Virus record (IMG/VR): IMGVR_UViG_3300037087_000086
Coordinates: 1 to 34,376 of that record
Length of the DNA: 34,376 nt
From: a virus
Strand: one strand, 5' to 3'
Part shown: positions 22,454-31,443 of the stretch, piece after piece
Layout of the letters: every line of letters starts with the position of its first letter
Numbering within the stretch: the stretch's first letter is position 1
Position numbers and translations under genes: made by a program
Notes under the pieces: model-generated
Database searches by the model: none
Told to the model about the DNA's origin: nothing
What the model saw: only the letters and a program-made list of their open reading frames with translations

Positions 22454-23950
22454 ATTCCCGATTGGGCTACAACAGCATTCTTCAAAGCCAACGCCAGCAA
22501 CTGGATCGGGCAGGTCGGCCGCATGCACGACAAAATGGCGGGCTTCCTCGGCGCGGTGAAGATGAACGCCGAGCGCGCGATCCCTGGCCTGAACATGATG
22601 AAGAAGGCCTTCGGCTCTATCGCGGGGCAGGTGGCCATCGGCAATCTCGTGGGCATGGGCATCCAGCGCGCTATGCGCGGCGCCATTGACCTCGTGAAGT
22701 CGGTCCCCGAGTTCGCAGAGCGCGCACAGCAGATCGGGCGCACTGCGACCATCGTCGGGACCTCCGCGGAATCCTGGCAGCGCCTGGCCTACGCCGCGAA
22801 AATGACCGACACCTCAACCGAGGGCCTGCAGGGGGCGATGCAGAAGCTGAACCGCAACATGGCCGACCTCTCAACGGGCCGCGGCACCCTCATGGACATC
22901 GTGAAGTTCGGCCCGCCGGGCCTCGGCGCGATGATCCGAAAGACGCACGACAGCGGGGAAGCTCTGATGCTCCTCGCCGATGCCTTCCAGCGCACGAAGG
23001 ATCCGCAGGTCCGCGCCCGCATGGCCGTAGCCGCCTTCGGCAAGGCCGGGCAGGAAATGATCCCGATGCTCGCCCGGGGACGTGCCGGCCTGCAGGAGCT
23101 GATGAAGGCCGCAAACAACGTCATATCCGACAAGGCGATCACCTCGGGCGAGGCCTTTGATGACAATATGAAGCGCATGCGCGCCACCATGGACGGCCTG
23201 AAATCCTCGATCCTCGGCACCCTCGTGCAAGCGGCCGCGCCATGGGTGGAGAAGCTCGCCAACTGGGCGGCCGCCAACAAGGACCTCATCGCGGCGAAGG
23301 TGACGACGTGGATCGAGAACCTCGGCCGCGGCTTCCAGCAGGCGCTCCCGTTCCTCGAAATGGTGGTCAAGGGCGCGGGCTGGCTCATCAAGAATTGGCC
23401 GCTTCTCCTGCTGGTATACGTCGGCTGGACCGCTGCACAAATCGCGCTGAACGTGGCCCTTGACTCCAATCCGATCGGCGCGGTCATCATCGCCCTTGAG
23501 GCCATGATAGCGGCCGTCATCATCGTCATCCACTACTGGCACGAGATCACGTCCGCCCTGCAATCGGCATGGAACTGGTTCAATAACCTCTACGACAAGT
23601 CCCTGCTCCTTCGAAACGCACTGTTTTTTCTTGCCTCCCCGATCTGGGTCATCGTGCAGGCCGTGCGCACGCTCATCGACCTCCTCGAAGGCCGGGGCCT
23701 GAAATCCTTCCAGAACTTCATCCCGCCGTGGCTCAAAGGCGCAACCGACGCCATGGGCCTGACGAAAAACGGCGGCGGCCAGTGGAATGAAAGCCTCGCG
23801 CCCAACGCCGGGGCCAGCGGGACAAACATCAACCTCATCAACCGCATCAACGTCGACAACTCCCGCGCCCCCGGCACTACCTCCGGCGTTCGCGTCGCGC
23901 CTCCCTTGAGCGGCCGCCAAGGCGCGCAATTCGGATTTGCGGGGGGATGA
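22454..23950 (+). CDS. Tape measure protein, probable ATT start
   Basis: A 498-aa protein that would set tail length (about 75 nm at 0.15 nm per residue). ATT at 22454 is chosen because GGAGGG (22441-22446) lies 7 nt upstream and the frame encodes IPDWATTAFFKANASNWIGQ, a reasonable N-terminus; the first ATG is 23 codons later with no RBS. ATT is a rare start codon. The protein has long helical regions, hydrophobic stretches at about 318-335 and 340-361 (NWPLLLLVYVGW, then GAVIIALEAMIAAVIIVI) and a glycine/asparagine-rich C-terminus. It overlaps the next gene by 4 nt. Confidence 0.82.
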   Translation: MPDWATTAFFKANASNWIGQVGRMHDKMAGFLGAVKMNAERAIPGLNMMKKAFGSIAGQVAIGNLVGMGIQRAMRGAIDLVKSVPEFAERAQQIGRTATIVGTSAESWQRLAYAAKMTDTSTEGLQGAMQKLNRNMADLSTGRGTLMDIVKFGPPGLGAMIRKTHDSGEALMLLADAFQRTKDPQVRARMAVAAFGKAGQEMIPMLARGRAGLQELMKAANNVISDKAITSGEAFDDNMKRMRATMDGLKSSILGTLVQAAAPWVEKLANWAAANKDLIAAKVTTWIENLGRGFQQALPFLEMVVKGAGWLIKNWPLLLLVYVGWTAAQIALNVALDSNPIGAVIIALEAMIAAVIIVIHYWHEITSALQSAWNWFNNLYDKSLLLRNALFFLASPIWVIVQAVRTLIDLLEGRGLKSFQNFIPPWLKGATDAMGLTKNGGGQWNESLAPNAGASGTNINLINRINVDNSRAPGTTSGVRVAPPLSGRQGAQFGFAGG

Positions 23951-25221
23951 TGAGTGATTGGCTGGGGCGCCTCCGACCATCGATCTCCCTGACCTCACCC
24001 GACGGCGCGCAGTTCACCGCAGTCTGGCGCGGCAACGATATCACGGGGGCAATTCGCGTCGGGCAGTTCAACGTCCCGCTTGTCGACGGCACCATCGCGC
24101 AGCCCATGGGCGCCAACGGCCTTAACTTCCCGCTGACCCTGTACTTCGAGGGAGCCGACAACGATACCGCCGCCATGGCATTCCTGCGCGCCCTCTGCGC
24201 ATCCCGCGGCGCATGGACGGTCGTTCACCCGCAGTTCGGAACCCTGAACCTTCAACCGCTTGGCAATCCCACGCTTTCCGCCGACCCTACCGACAGCGGA
24301 AACATCACGAAGGTCGAAACGACATGGCTTGAGGTGACCTCGCAGATCGCAAGCAAATCCACCGCACAGCTTGGCGGGGACGTCAACGCGCAGGTCGACA
24401 CGGCAAACGCGGCCATCGGCGGACAGTTCGAGGATGCCGTGAATACCACGGACCCCGAGGCGCAGGCAGCGGCAGGGGCGGCAGGCACACGCAATCTCGG
24501 CGCGTTCCTTTCCAGCAAGCTCGCCTTCGTCCAGGAGTCGGCCGCCGATATCCAGGCAGCATTCACCGCCGCCTACAATTCCGCCTTCGGCGCCATCACC
24601 GAAACGGTGTGGGATGCTACGCAAATCTACACGCAGGTTCAGGCGATCCTCGATCTCCCGGCAGTAGTCCAGGCGGACCTCACGATGAAGCTCGCCGCCT
24701 TCACGGATTTCGTCGACCGCGTGATCGAGTACATCGACCCCGATGCGGGCAAGTCCCCCGCCGTGATGAATGAGCTTTTCCTGTCCTCGGCGATGGCCGC
24801 CGCGGTTCTTGCAACGACCGTGAACCCTCCGACCAACCGCGATCAGGTGATCGTCGCCATCAATTCCCTGAACGATATGTTCACCGCGATCACCGACGCC
24901 CTTGACTCCGTGCAATCGGCAACCGAGACCGACAGCATCACCGAGCAGTACTTCTCTAACGGCTTGAGCTATCACGAGCTCGCGCGCCTTGTGTCCCTCG
25001 GCATCGCCTTTCTCTCGCGCCTGATCTTCGACCTCAAGATCGCCAAGCGTTTCACCCTTGACCGACCGCGCCACCCCGGGGAGATCGTCGTCACGGAGTA
25101 CTCACCCGCCGACTCCTCGACCTATGACGCGCTATATGACCTGTTCATTGCCTCAAACAACCTGATCGGAAACGACATCATCCTATTGCCCGCAGGCCGC
25201 GAGGTGGTGGTCTATGTCTGA
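23947..25221 (+). CDS. Mu gpN-like baseplate protein (DNA circularisation N-terminal domain)
   Basis: A 424-aa protein. Residues 1-130 (MSDWLGRLRPSISLTSPDGA, VPLVDGTIAQPMGANGLNFP and GAWTVVHPQFGTLNLQPLGN) fit the N-terminal domain named for DNA circularisation, which in Mu gene N relatives is a tail/baseplate component. The rest is largely helical and ends near a short strand region with a possible wall-contacting domain (LIGNDIILLPAGREVVVYV). The ATG at 23947 overlaps the tape-measure stop; a second ATG is one codon later. It overlaps the hub gene by 8 nt. Confidence 0.8.
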   Translation: MMSDWLGRLRPSISLTSPDGAQFTAVWRGNDITGAIRVGQFNVPLVDGTIAQPMGANGLNFPLTLYFEGADNDTAAMAFLRALCASRGAWTVVHPQFGTLNLQPLGNPTLSADPTDSGNITKVETTWLEVTSQIASKSTAQLGGDVNAQVDTANAAIGGQFEDAVNTTDPEAQAAAGAAGTRNLGAFLSSKLAFVQESAADIQAAFTAAYNSAFGAITETVWDATQIYTQVQAILDLPAVVQADLTMKLAAFTDFVDRVIEYIDPDAGKSPAVMNELFLSSAMAAAVLATTVNPPTNRDQVIVAINSLNDMFTAITDALDSVQSATETDSITEQYFSNGLSYHELARLVSLGIAFLSRLIFDLKIAKRFTLDRPRHPGEIVVTEYSPADSSTYDALYDLFIASNNLIGNDIILLPAGREVVVYV

Positions 25222-26389
25222 CGTCGCCTCCATCCGCGAGCGCGCAGCCCGTGACTCCACGCTTTCGGGCAAGGCCGCGAATGCCGTCACCTTCATCATC
25301 GAAGGCCGCGAGATCCCCGTGCTTTCCGCGCACATATCCCGCTCGATCGATACCGTGGCCGACGGCTGGACGTGCGAAATCGAATGGATTCCCGGACGCG
25401 ACGCCGAGCTTGACCGCCGGGTAGGCCCCTACACGTACGCGCGGGCGCAAATCTACATCGGCTCACGCCTCGTGAACACCGGCCGTATCTATAACGTGAA
25501 AAACCGATTCGCCAAGGCGGGGCTGACGAAGGTCCTTGAATGCTACAGCTATACCGCGAACCTCGTGGACTCCGACCTTCCCTCAAGCGGGCAGACGTGG
25601 CAATGGCAGAACTCGAGCATAGACGCCATAGCGCGGAGCGTCTGCGGAACCCTCGGCGGGACCCCGGCAATCACCGTCGGCATCGGCTCGGCGATCTATA
25701 ACCAGGGCGCCGCGGGCCGCGTTAGTGAGCCTTTCGATTTCGTGCAGGCCTCTCTCACCGACTCCTGCTCGGACATCTTCACCAAGCTCGCCTTCCAGCG
25801 CGGGGCACTCATCACCAACGACCGCTACGGGATGCTCCTGATCACGATGGGCGCCAGCAAGGGGCCGATCATCGCATCCCTGGGCGAGGGTGACCTTGCC
25901 GCATACCGCGCGAATCAGGCGACGCAGAACGCGAAAAGCGAGGGCTGGGAGGCCACCTTCAACGGCCGCGAACGCTGGAACGAGTACAATGTCTATAGCC
26001 AGTCGGGAGACGGCGCGCCGATCATGGGCCAGTCTACCGACGCCAAGGTCATCACCGGGCGCGTCACGAACATCGTAGTCAACGACAACGGGGGCGGAAA
26101 CGTCGGGATCACGGCCGCATGGCACCGATCGCGGCAGGTCGTGAAGGCGCTGACCATCCCCTTCCCCGTGATCGGCTTCTACACGCCGGACGGAGCGCTC
26201 TGGAACCCGAACGACCTCGTGATGGTGCAGGCGCCGTCGCTGGATATCTCTACCGCAACAAGATTCCTCGTCCGCCAGATCGATTATGAGCACACCGCCG
26301 AAAGCCAGACCGGCACTCTGTATCTCGTCCCGCCGGAGGTATTCACGGGCGAAACTGTCCGGGAACCGTGGACCGGGAGGTGGACGTGA
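25214..26389 (+). CDS. Baseplate hub protein, Mu gpP-like
   Basis: A 391-aa protein with the layout of gp27-like hub proteins: VTFIIEGREIPVLSAHISRS at the start, RAQIYIGSRLVNTGRIYNV in the first domain, the FDFVQASLTDSCSDIFTKLA helix in the middle and PFPVIGFYTPDGALWNPNDL in the second half. The hub joins tube, spike and baseplate wedges. It starts with an ATGTCTGA overlap and ends with TGATG on the spike gene, preceded there by GGGAGG. Confidence 0.82.
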   Translation: MSDVASIRERAARDSTLSGKAANAVTFIIEGREIPVLSAHISRSIDTVADGWTCEIEWIPGRDAELDRRVGPYTYARAQIYIGSRLVNTGRIYNVKNRFAKAGLTKVLECYSYTANLVDSDLPSSGQTWQWQNSSIDAIARSVCGTLGGTPAITVGIGSAIYNQGAAGRVSEPFDFVQASLTDSCSDIFTKLAFQRGALITNDRYGMLLITMGASKGPIIASLGEGDLAAYRANQATQNAKSEGWEATFNGRERWNEYNVYSQSGDGAPIMGQSTDAKVITGRVTNIVVNDNGGGNVGITAAWHRSRQVVKALTIPFPVIGFYTPDGALWNPNDLVMVQAPSLDISTATRFLVRQIDYEHTAESQTGTLYLVPPEVFTGETVREPWTGRWT

Positions 26390-26967
26390 TGGCAGACGTG
26401 ATGGTCGGGATCGTGAAGGGCCTGGCGCCTGTCGACGCGCAGGGACAGCCTACCCTCCTGGGAGTGGGAGCGCCTAAAAACTCAAAGAGTGGCAAAGCGC
26501 GGCTCCTGCAGGTCCAAGTCGGTCCCGCCTTGAAAACGGTGCAGCTCGTGACCCCGGCGGGCGAGGATTTTTCTCCCCCCGACGGCAGCGTGATCCTCCT
26601 TATCGGCGACGGCTGGAAGTACGGATTTCCCGTCCGCGACGACGTGCCCCCGGACCCGAACCTGAACCCCGGGGAATGGATCGCACGCGCTACCGACGGA
26701 TCGGGGACGAAGCGCGGGCGGGTGAAGCTCAAGCAGAACGGCAAGGTGTACGTGGGCAACGCCACCCAGAACCTGCGCACGCAACTGGACAACCTCCTGC
26801 AGGCGCTGAACACCTTCTGCGGGAGCGCAGCGCAGTCGGCGATATCGACGGGCGGGAGCAGCTCGGCGGCGCTGGCGGCGGCCATCGTGGCGCTGATGAT
26901 CCCGCTTTTCAACTCGGTGGTGAGCGTGACCACGGCGATCGACGCGCTACTGGATACGACAGAATGA
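26389..26967 (+). CDS. Baseplate assembly/spike protein, Mu gp45-like
   Basis: A 192-aa protein with MVGIVKGLAPVDAQGQPTLL (OB-like strand), LLQVQVGPALKTVQLVTPAG, GSVILLIGDGWKYGFPVRDD, then KRGRVKLKQNGKVYVGNATQ, a beta-helix-like stretch, and a helical C-terminus (LDNLLQALNTFC and an A/S-rich helix). This fits Mu gp45/P2 gpV-type spike proteins. The ATG at 26389 overlaps the hub stop (TGATG). It overlaps the next gene by ATGA. Confidence 0.8.
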   Translation: MADVMVGIVKGLAPVDAQGQPTLLGVGAPKNSKSGKARLLQVQVGPALKTVQLVTPAGEDFSPPDGSVILLIGDGWKYGFPVRDDVPPDPNLNPGEWIARATDGSGTKRGRVKLKQNGKVYVGNATQNLRTQLDNLLQALNTFCGSAAQSAISTGGSSSAALAAAIVALMIPLFNSVVSVTTAIDALLDTTE

Positions 26968-27257
26968 TAGTTTCGTCAGCGGTTCGACTTACCGACGGCG
27001 AGGTGGTGAAGGGATTTCGTCACTGGCAGGCCTTCGTCCTCACGCACTCCAAACGGAAAACCTACAAGCATGCCGAGCAGGGATTCGTCACTGATCGCGG
27101 CCGCTTTCTGAATCGTCGAGATGCGGCGCGTCATGCTCTGCGGTGTGGGCAGATTCCACGATTGCGCTATACCAAGGGCATCCTCTACAGCGAGGATGTG
27201 TGGCCCCACGATCTCCCCGAGTGGGGAACTCGCCCTCCGCTATGGAGGCTATGGTGA
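26964..27257 (+). CDS. Conserved phage protein of unknown function, 97 aa
   Basis: A 97-aa protein with IVSSAVRLTDGEVVKGFRHW, then AEQGFVTDRGRFLNRRDAAR, HALRCGQIPRL and YTKGILYSEDVW. The block QGF-x-T-x-x-GRF-x-x-R-x-x-A and the end LYSEDVW occur in a small family of phage proteins of unknown function that travels among different phage modules. It is wedged between the spike and gp46 genes, with overlaps on both sides (ATGA and GTGA), so it is co-expressed with the baseplate. It is basic and without membrane helices. Confidence 0.7.
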   Translation: MIVSSAVRLTDGEVVKGFRHWQAFVLTHSKRKTYKHAEQGFVTDRGRFLNRRDAARHALRCGQIPRLRYTKGILYSEDVWPHDLPEWGTRPPLWRLW

Positions 27258-27691
27258 CATCCGACCGATTCTCCGGCGATCCTCGGCTCCTCCTCACGCC
27301 TGCCGGGGCGGACCTCGACTACGAGGGCGGGCAGCCGGTCATGGACCAGGGGCTGGAGAATCAGGTGCTGGTCGCGCTTTTCACGCGCCCCGGCTGGTGC
27401 GGGAACCTGTTCCTTCCTACGGCCTCGCAGATCGGGAGTGACTTCCTTGACGCCTGCTCGGCGCCGATCACGCTTTCCAGCCTTGCCGACATCCAGAACG
27501 CGGCCGTGCGCGCACTTGCCTCCGACCTCTTCGGGGAGGTGACGGTGACAGTGACAAACCCCACCTCGTGGGACCTCTCGGTTGTGATCACGATCTCGGG
27601 GCGCACGCTCAGCTTGAATCGCCGCGGGATGCTCTGGAGCAATCAAAGCGAGAACCCGGCGCACGCACGGCTCGTGAAGGCGGAGGGGTGA
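27254..27691 (+). CDS. Baseplate protein, Mu gp46-like
   Basis: A 145-aa protein; GTG at 27254 is chosen since GGAGG lies 5 nt upstream and GTGA overlaps the previous stop; an ATG one codon earlier is possible. It has GGQPVMDQGLENQVLVALFT, then RPGWCGNLFLP and RALASDLFGEVTVTVTNPTS, the W/G pattern and C-terminal strand typical of Mu gp46/gp25-like baseplate components. It precedes the gp47-like gene, as in Mu. Confidence 0.82.
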   Translation: MTSDRFSGDPRLLLTPAGADLDYEGGQPVMDQGLENQVLVALFTRPGWCGNLFLPTASQIGSDFLDACSAPITLSSLADIQNAAVRALASDLFGEVTVTVTNPTSWDLSVVITISGRTLSLNRRGMLWSNQSENPAHARLVKAEG

Positions 27692-27707
27692 GCAGAATGG
27701 AGAGGGC

Positions 27708-28883
27708 ATGCCGATAGTACAGCTCACCACGCAGGAACAGGTCGATCAGAACATCGCCAACCTCGAATCGCGGCTCAATCAGACCACCCCGGCCGCGGAC
27801 AAGGCCTATAATCGCGTCATCGCCACCATGGAGGCGCAGGGGCAGACCGCGCTTGCCAAGTACGCCGCCGACCGAATCCTTGCGGTGCTCGCGCAGACGG
27901 CGAAGGGCGCCGACCTCGATCTTCTCGGCGGTGAGTACGATACCCTGCGCCATCAAGCGACGGCCGCGGTCCTCTCGGTCACGCTCACCGGCACAAACGC
28001 CACGGTCATCCCGGTCGGCACGATCATGGTGGGACTGCCGAACTCGGCGCTGTACACGGTCACCACGGGCGGCACCATCGCACTCGGGACCGTCACCCTT
28101 GCCCTTACCGCGCAGGCGGCAGGGTCCTCGGGTAACCTGAACAACGCCGACACCCTGACCTTGCAATCGGCTATCGCGGGCGCTTCGGGGATCCCCACGG
28201 TTGCCTCCACCACTACCACCGGCGCCGACGTCGAAACCGACGACGCCTACCGGCCGCGTGTGCTTGACGCCCAGCGCGCGCAAGCCACGGGATCGAATGC
28301 CGCAAGCTACCGCCTGTGGGCGCAGGGGGTATCGGGTGTAGTTCGCGCATACCCCTACTCAGGGGCGCCGACCGGCGTGAATCCTTCGGAGCCTCCGATG
28401 CGCACCGTGTACGTCGAATGCGACACGAGCATTCAGGCGGACGGAATCGCCCCCGGGGGCCTCATCACGCAGGTACGCACGGCGATCACCACCGACCCGA
28501 ATACCGGGCTTGCCCGGCAGGACCTCGGGCTCACCGATGGCACGCTCTACGTCCAGGCGATCACGCGCACGGCGATCTACGTTCAGATCACGGGTCTCAA
28601 CGTCCCCTCGGGCCAGATTGCGGCCTGCCAGACGGCAATCGCGGCAGCACTCACCACGTACCTTCTGGCGGTCACCCCGTTTGTCACGGGCGTCGATCCT
28701 ACCTTCGGCAGAAACGACTCGATCACGAACCTCTCGATCTCGAAGGTCGTGCAGGCGGTACTCATCGCCTACGGCGCCGCGGCGTCTAACATCGGATTCG
28801 GGTTGACGGCGATCACCTTCTCATCGACGTACACCGTCGGGCAGGGGGAAAAGACGAAGCTCGGAGCGGTCTCATATGTCTGA
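27708..28883 (+). CDS. Baseplate J-like protein, Mu gp47-like
   Basis: A 391-aa protein. Visible: N-terminal helical part with KYAADRILAVLAQTAKGADL, a strand with AAVLSVTLTGTNATVIPVG, the EPPMRTVYVECDTSI segment and the C-terminal NDSITNLSISKVVQAVLIAY, in the order seen in baseplate J/gp47 wedge proteins. It follows gp46 and overlaps gp48 by 8 nt (ATGTCTGA). RBS is GGAGAGGG just before the ATG. Confidence 0.88.
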   Translation: MPIVQLTTQEQVDQNIANLESRLNQTTPAADKAYNRVIATMEAQGQTALAKYAADRILAVLAQTAKGADLDLLGGEYDTLRHQATAAVLSVTLTGTNATVIPVGTIMVGLPNSALYTVTTGGTIALGTVTLALTAQAAGSSGNLNNADTLTLQSAIAGASGIPTVASTTTTGADVETDDAYRPRVLDAQRAQATGSNAASYRLWAQGVSGVVRAYPYSGAPTGVNPSEPPMRTVYVECDTSIQADGIAPGGLITQVRTAITTDPNTGLARQDLGLTDGTLYVQAITRTAIYVQITGLNVPSGQIAACQTAIAAALTTYLLAVTPFVTGVDPTFGRNDSITNLSISKVVQAVLIAYGAAASNIGFGLTAITFSSTYTVGQGEKTKLGAVSYV

Positions 28884-29724
28884 TACCCTCATGCGCGCGT
28901 TCCTTGACGCGGTGCTGCCGCCGGGCACAATCTGGCAGCCTGCGCCTGCGGAGGACTTCGATCACTTTCTTGACGCGCTCGGCGACAACCTGCAATCGGT
29001 GCACGACGCCTGCGAGGCCCTTGCGCATATCCGGGACCCCGCGACTACCCCATACCTGGAGGAGCTTGAGCGCGAGTACGGGATCACGCCCAACACGCAA
29101 CTCACGGATGCCCAGCGGCGCGCGGTGCTGGCGCTGGTGAAATACAAGCGTAACGCGAAAAGCACGCTGGACACCCTGCAGACCGCTCTCGATAGCGCAG
29201 GCCTCGGCGTAGGCGGCTACGGCCTGCTCGTGTTCGCCAACGATCCCCCGGTAGACCCCAACCAGTTCATCATCGGCACCTACCAGATGTACCTCGGGGG
29301 ACCGAATCAGTACCTCGGATATAACACCGGCGGGGTGACGCGCTCGTTCTTCGGGCAGGCGACGGGCGGCGGGCTATGGATCATCAACGGCGACGTGTTC
29401 ACGGCGACCCCGAACTATGAGGCGCAGCTCGGCGGCGCGCAGGCATATCTCAACTATCAGGTATTGGGATCGCCCGGCGGCTTCTACCTCGGAGAGTTCT
29501 ACACGATCAGCTATACCCCGGCCGTGATCACATCGCCCGCAGACTCGTGGGCGTGGCCGCTTGTTTTCTTTCTCGCCACCTCGGCGACGAAGGACGGGAG
29601 CGGCTATATCACGGCACTCGGGCAGGCCGCGATCCCCGGCAACCTGCGGCAGACGCTGATAGAAATCGTGATGCGGGTAAAGCCTATACATACTTGGTGC
29701 GTGCTGATGGCGCAATTCTCATGA
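28876..29724 (+). CDS. Baseplate/tail protein, Mu gp48-like with enlarged middle
   Basis: A 282-aa protein. The first about 115 residues (MRAFLDAVLPPGTIWQPAPA, DALGDNLQSVHDACEALAHI and LTDAQRRAVLALVKYKRNAK) match DUF2313/gp48 proteins, and the end (LIEIVMRVKPIHTWCVLMAQ) is the standard family end. Between them lies a glycine/tyrosine-rich stretch of about 115 residues (for example YQMYLGGPNQYLGYNTGGVT) that the Mu protein lacks. The insertion may contact the fibre. It is followed 20 bp later by the fibre gene. Confidence 0.8.
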   Translation: MSDTLMRAFLDAVLPPGTIWQPAPAEDFDHFLDALGDNLQSVHDACEALAHIRDPATTPYLEELEREYGITPNTQLTDAQRRAVLALVKYKRNAKSTLDTLQTALDSAGLGVGGYGLLVFANDPPVDPNQFIIGTYQMYLGGPNQYLGYNTGGVTRSFFGQATGGGLWIINGDVFTATPNYEAQLGGAQAYLNYQVLGSPGGFYLGEFYTISYTPAVITSPADSWAWPLVFFLATSATKDGSGYITALGQAAIPGNLRQTLIEIVMRVKPIHTWCVLMAQFS

Positions 29725-29743
29725 TCGGAAACGGAGGACTTCG

Positions 29744-30601
29744 ATGAAGGATTTTCACGACATCACAAACGTGCTGAACGCATTCCCCTCGGTGCTCTCG
29801 AAAGACTGCTCGGGTGCAGGATCAACGGACGGGACGCCTGCAATCGCCGCATGGGTGAACAACTTCTGGGGGATGTTTCAGACCATGCTCAACCGTGCGG
29901 GGGTAACGCCCTCGGGCACCCTTGAGGCATGGGGGGCGGAGGTTGCGTTCTCGCACAGCTCGCCCGGAGAAACCACGATGCGGCGTGCGGCCGGCCAGTT
30001 CCTTTCTGCGCTCCAAATGATTCACGGTTCCCCCGGTGAGCTCGTGCTCTGGTCCCGCAGCCAGGCACCGGCCACTGTCGGCGCACGCGTGCTCCTCCTT
30101 CAAGGACAGACGATTGCCGTCGCCTCCTATCCCGACCTCTGCAACGCGGTGTACGTGGGCGATGCCCTGAACAACACCGCAGGCGTGCCCTTCTACCTGT
30201 CCTCGGACAGCGGAGGCGTGACGCGCTCTACCACCGGCGCCTATCTCACACTCCCCGATGCCCGAGGCGTGACCATCCGCGGCATCGACACAGCGCAGGC
30301 CCGCGACCCTCTGGGCAACTCACGCGGAGGCGCGGCAGGTGCCGCCAACGGCAGCATCGAGCTGGATGCGCTGCAGGGGCATCAACATGCAAATTATGTC
30401 ACAAGTACCAATTCGGACGGCACACTCGGAATTCGCGGTGCTGGTCTTTATAGTGGTGGTGTGCTTGCAACAAATCAAGACATAAGACTGCCCGTCACCG
30501 ACGGCGGAGTGACCTATGAGGGCAAGGTCAACGCGGCGGTGCGCCTGGCCGTGGAGACCCGCATGATCAACATGGCAACGTATTTAGGAATTAGATATTA
30601 A
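29744..30601 (+). CDS. Tail fibre protein with collar-type C-terminus
   Basis: A 285-aa protein with GGAGG 8 nt before the ATG. N-terminal attachment part (about 1-110), then SQAPATVGARVLLLQGQTIA, YLTLPDARGVTIRGIDTAQA, the EL-x-ALQGHQHANY segment with an HxH metal-type motif, and a C-terminal NAAVRLAVETRMINMATYLG ending in IRY, the collar/fibre tip pattern. It would recognise the host surface. The tip segment coded by about 30385-30490 is clearly poorer in GC than the flanks, a sign of exchange in the receptor-binding part. Confidence 0.83.
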   Translation: MKDFHDITNVLNAFPSVLSKDCSGAGSTDGTPAIAAWVNNFWGMFQTMLNRAGVTPSGTLEAWGAEVAFSHSSPGETTMRRAAGQFLSALQMIHGSPGELVLWSRSQAPATVGARVLLLQGQTIAVASYPDLCNAVYVGDALNNTAGVPFYLSSDSGGVTRSTTGAYLTLPDARGVTIRGIDTAQARDPLGNSRGGAAGAANGSIELDALQGHQHANYVTSTNSDGTLGIRGAGLYSGGVLATNQDIRLPVTDGGVTYEGKVNAAVRLAVETRMINMATYLGIRY

Positions 30602-30615
30602 AGGAGAGGTGAGAA

Positions 30616-31443
30616 ATGAAAACCATTTTCCATGCGAACGTTGACGGGCAGGAGGTCGTGACCGGCTTCGGGGAGGCCGCAGGGCTGATTGACCCCGTGG
30701 CAACCGAAATCAAGATCGCCCCGCTGCTTGCTGCGGCATCCGAGATGCAGCAGCTCAAGGCGCTGAACGCGCAAGTGAACGCCGCGCGGCAGACCGCAAT
30801 CCAGGCGCTGACCTTTGCCGAGCAGGCGCGCCTCCGTGGCGACAGCGGTACGATGGTCCGGCAAAACGCCGAGTACCAGGCGCAGATGGCGGTGGTCGCC
30901 GACCTCGAGAAGCAGTTCCCGCCGCTCGTAGGCGCATTCGAGGTGATGCGCGCGAAAGTCACGGAGGCGAATGCCGCATACTTCACGCCCGCACCGGGTG
31001 AATCGTTGATCGACGACGCACAGGCCTCCGACCTGCAGGCGAAGCATGCGGCCACACCCTCGGGCAAGGCGCTACTCCTCACGGGCGAGTATATCACCGA
31101 CCTCCGAGGCCGCGACTTCTGGCTCACCTCACCGTGGGCGCACAAGGTCATTGACTCACTCGGCGAGGACTTCCCGAAAGGCGCCATCACACCCGACGCC
31201 CTCACCGATGCCCAGCGCGCGGAGATCGCTGTGCAGCAGGAATCCGACCGGGTGGCGGCGCTCTCACCCGCCGACCGTGCAGCGGAGGCCGCGCAGGCGC
31301 AGGCACAGGCGCAAACGGATGCCGCGGCGCTCAGGAGCAAGCTGGAGATCACGGGGGATGCGAAGGCACTGGCGAAGGCGCAGGCGGCGTATGCGGACGG
31401 CTTATCGGAGGTGAACGCGAAGTACGGCACGGATCTGGCATAA
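30616..31443 (+). CDS. Fibre-associated hypothetical protein, 275 aa
   Basis: RBS AAAGGAGAGG precedes the ATG. The protein is mostly helical: a short beta N-terminus (KTIFHANVDGQEVVTGFGE), a long Q/A-rich helix (about 30-100), a globular part with RDFWLTSPWAHKVIDSLGED and an alanine/glutamine-rich C-terminal helix (SPADRAAEAAQAQAQAQTDA). Position after the fibre is that of a fibre assembly chaperone or second fibre part. No family is recognised. It is the last rightward gene, followed 1 nt later by the terminator. Confidence 0.6.
   Translation: MKTIFHANVDGQEVVTGFGEAAGLIDPVATEIKIAPLLAAASEMQQLKALNAQVNAARQTAIQALTFAEQARLRGDSGTMVRQNAEYQAQMAVVADLEKQFPPLVGAFEVMRAKVTEANAAYFTPAPGESLIDDAQASDLQAKHAATPSGKALLLTGEYITDLRGRDFWLTSPWAHKVIDSLGEDFPKGAITPDALTDAQRAEIAVQQESDRVAALSPADRAAEAAQAQAQAQTDAAALRSKLEITGDAKALAKAQAAYADGLSEVNAKYGTDLA

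Noticed and set aside
22523-22525. ATG at 22523 as start of the tape measure
   Set aside because: No ribosome binding site, and the 23 upstream codons are protein-like and preceded by a well-placed GGAGGG.
29744-30601. Diversity-generating retroelement acting on the fibre
   Set aside because: No reverse transcriptase, template repeat or IMH-like element is visible in the window.
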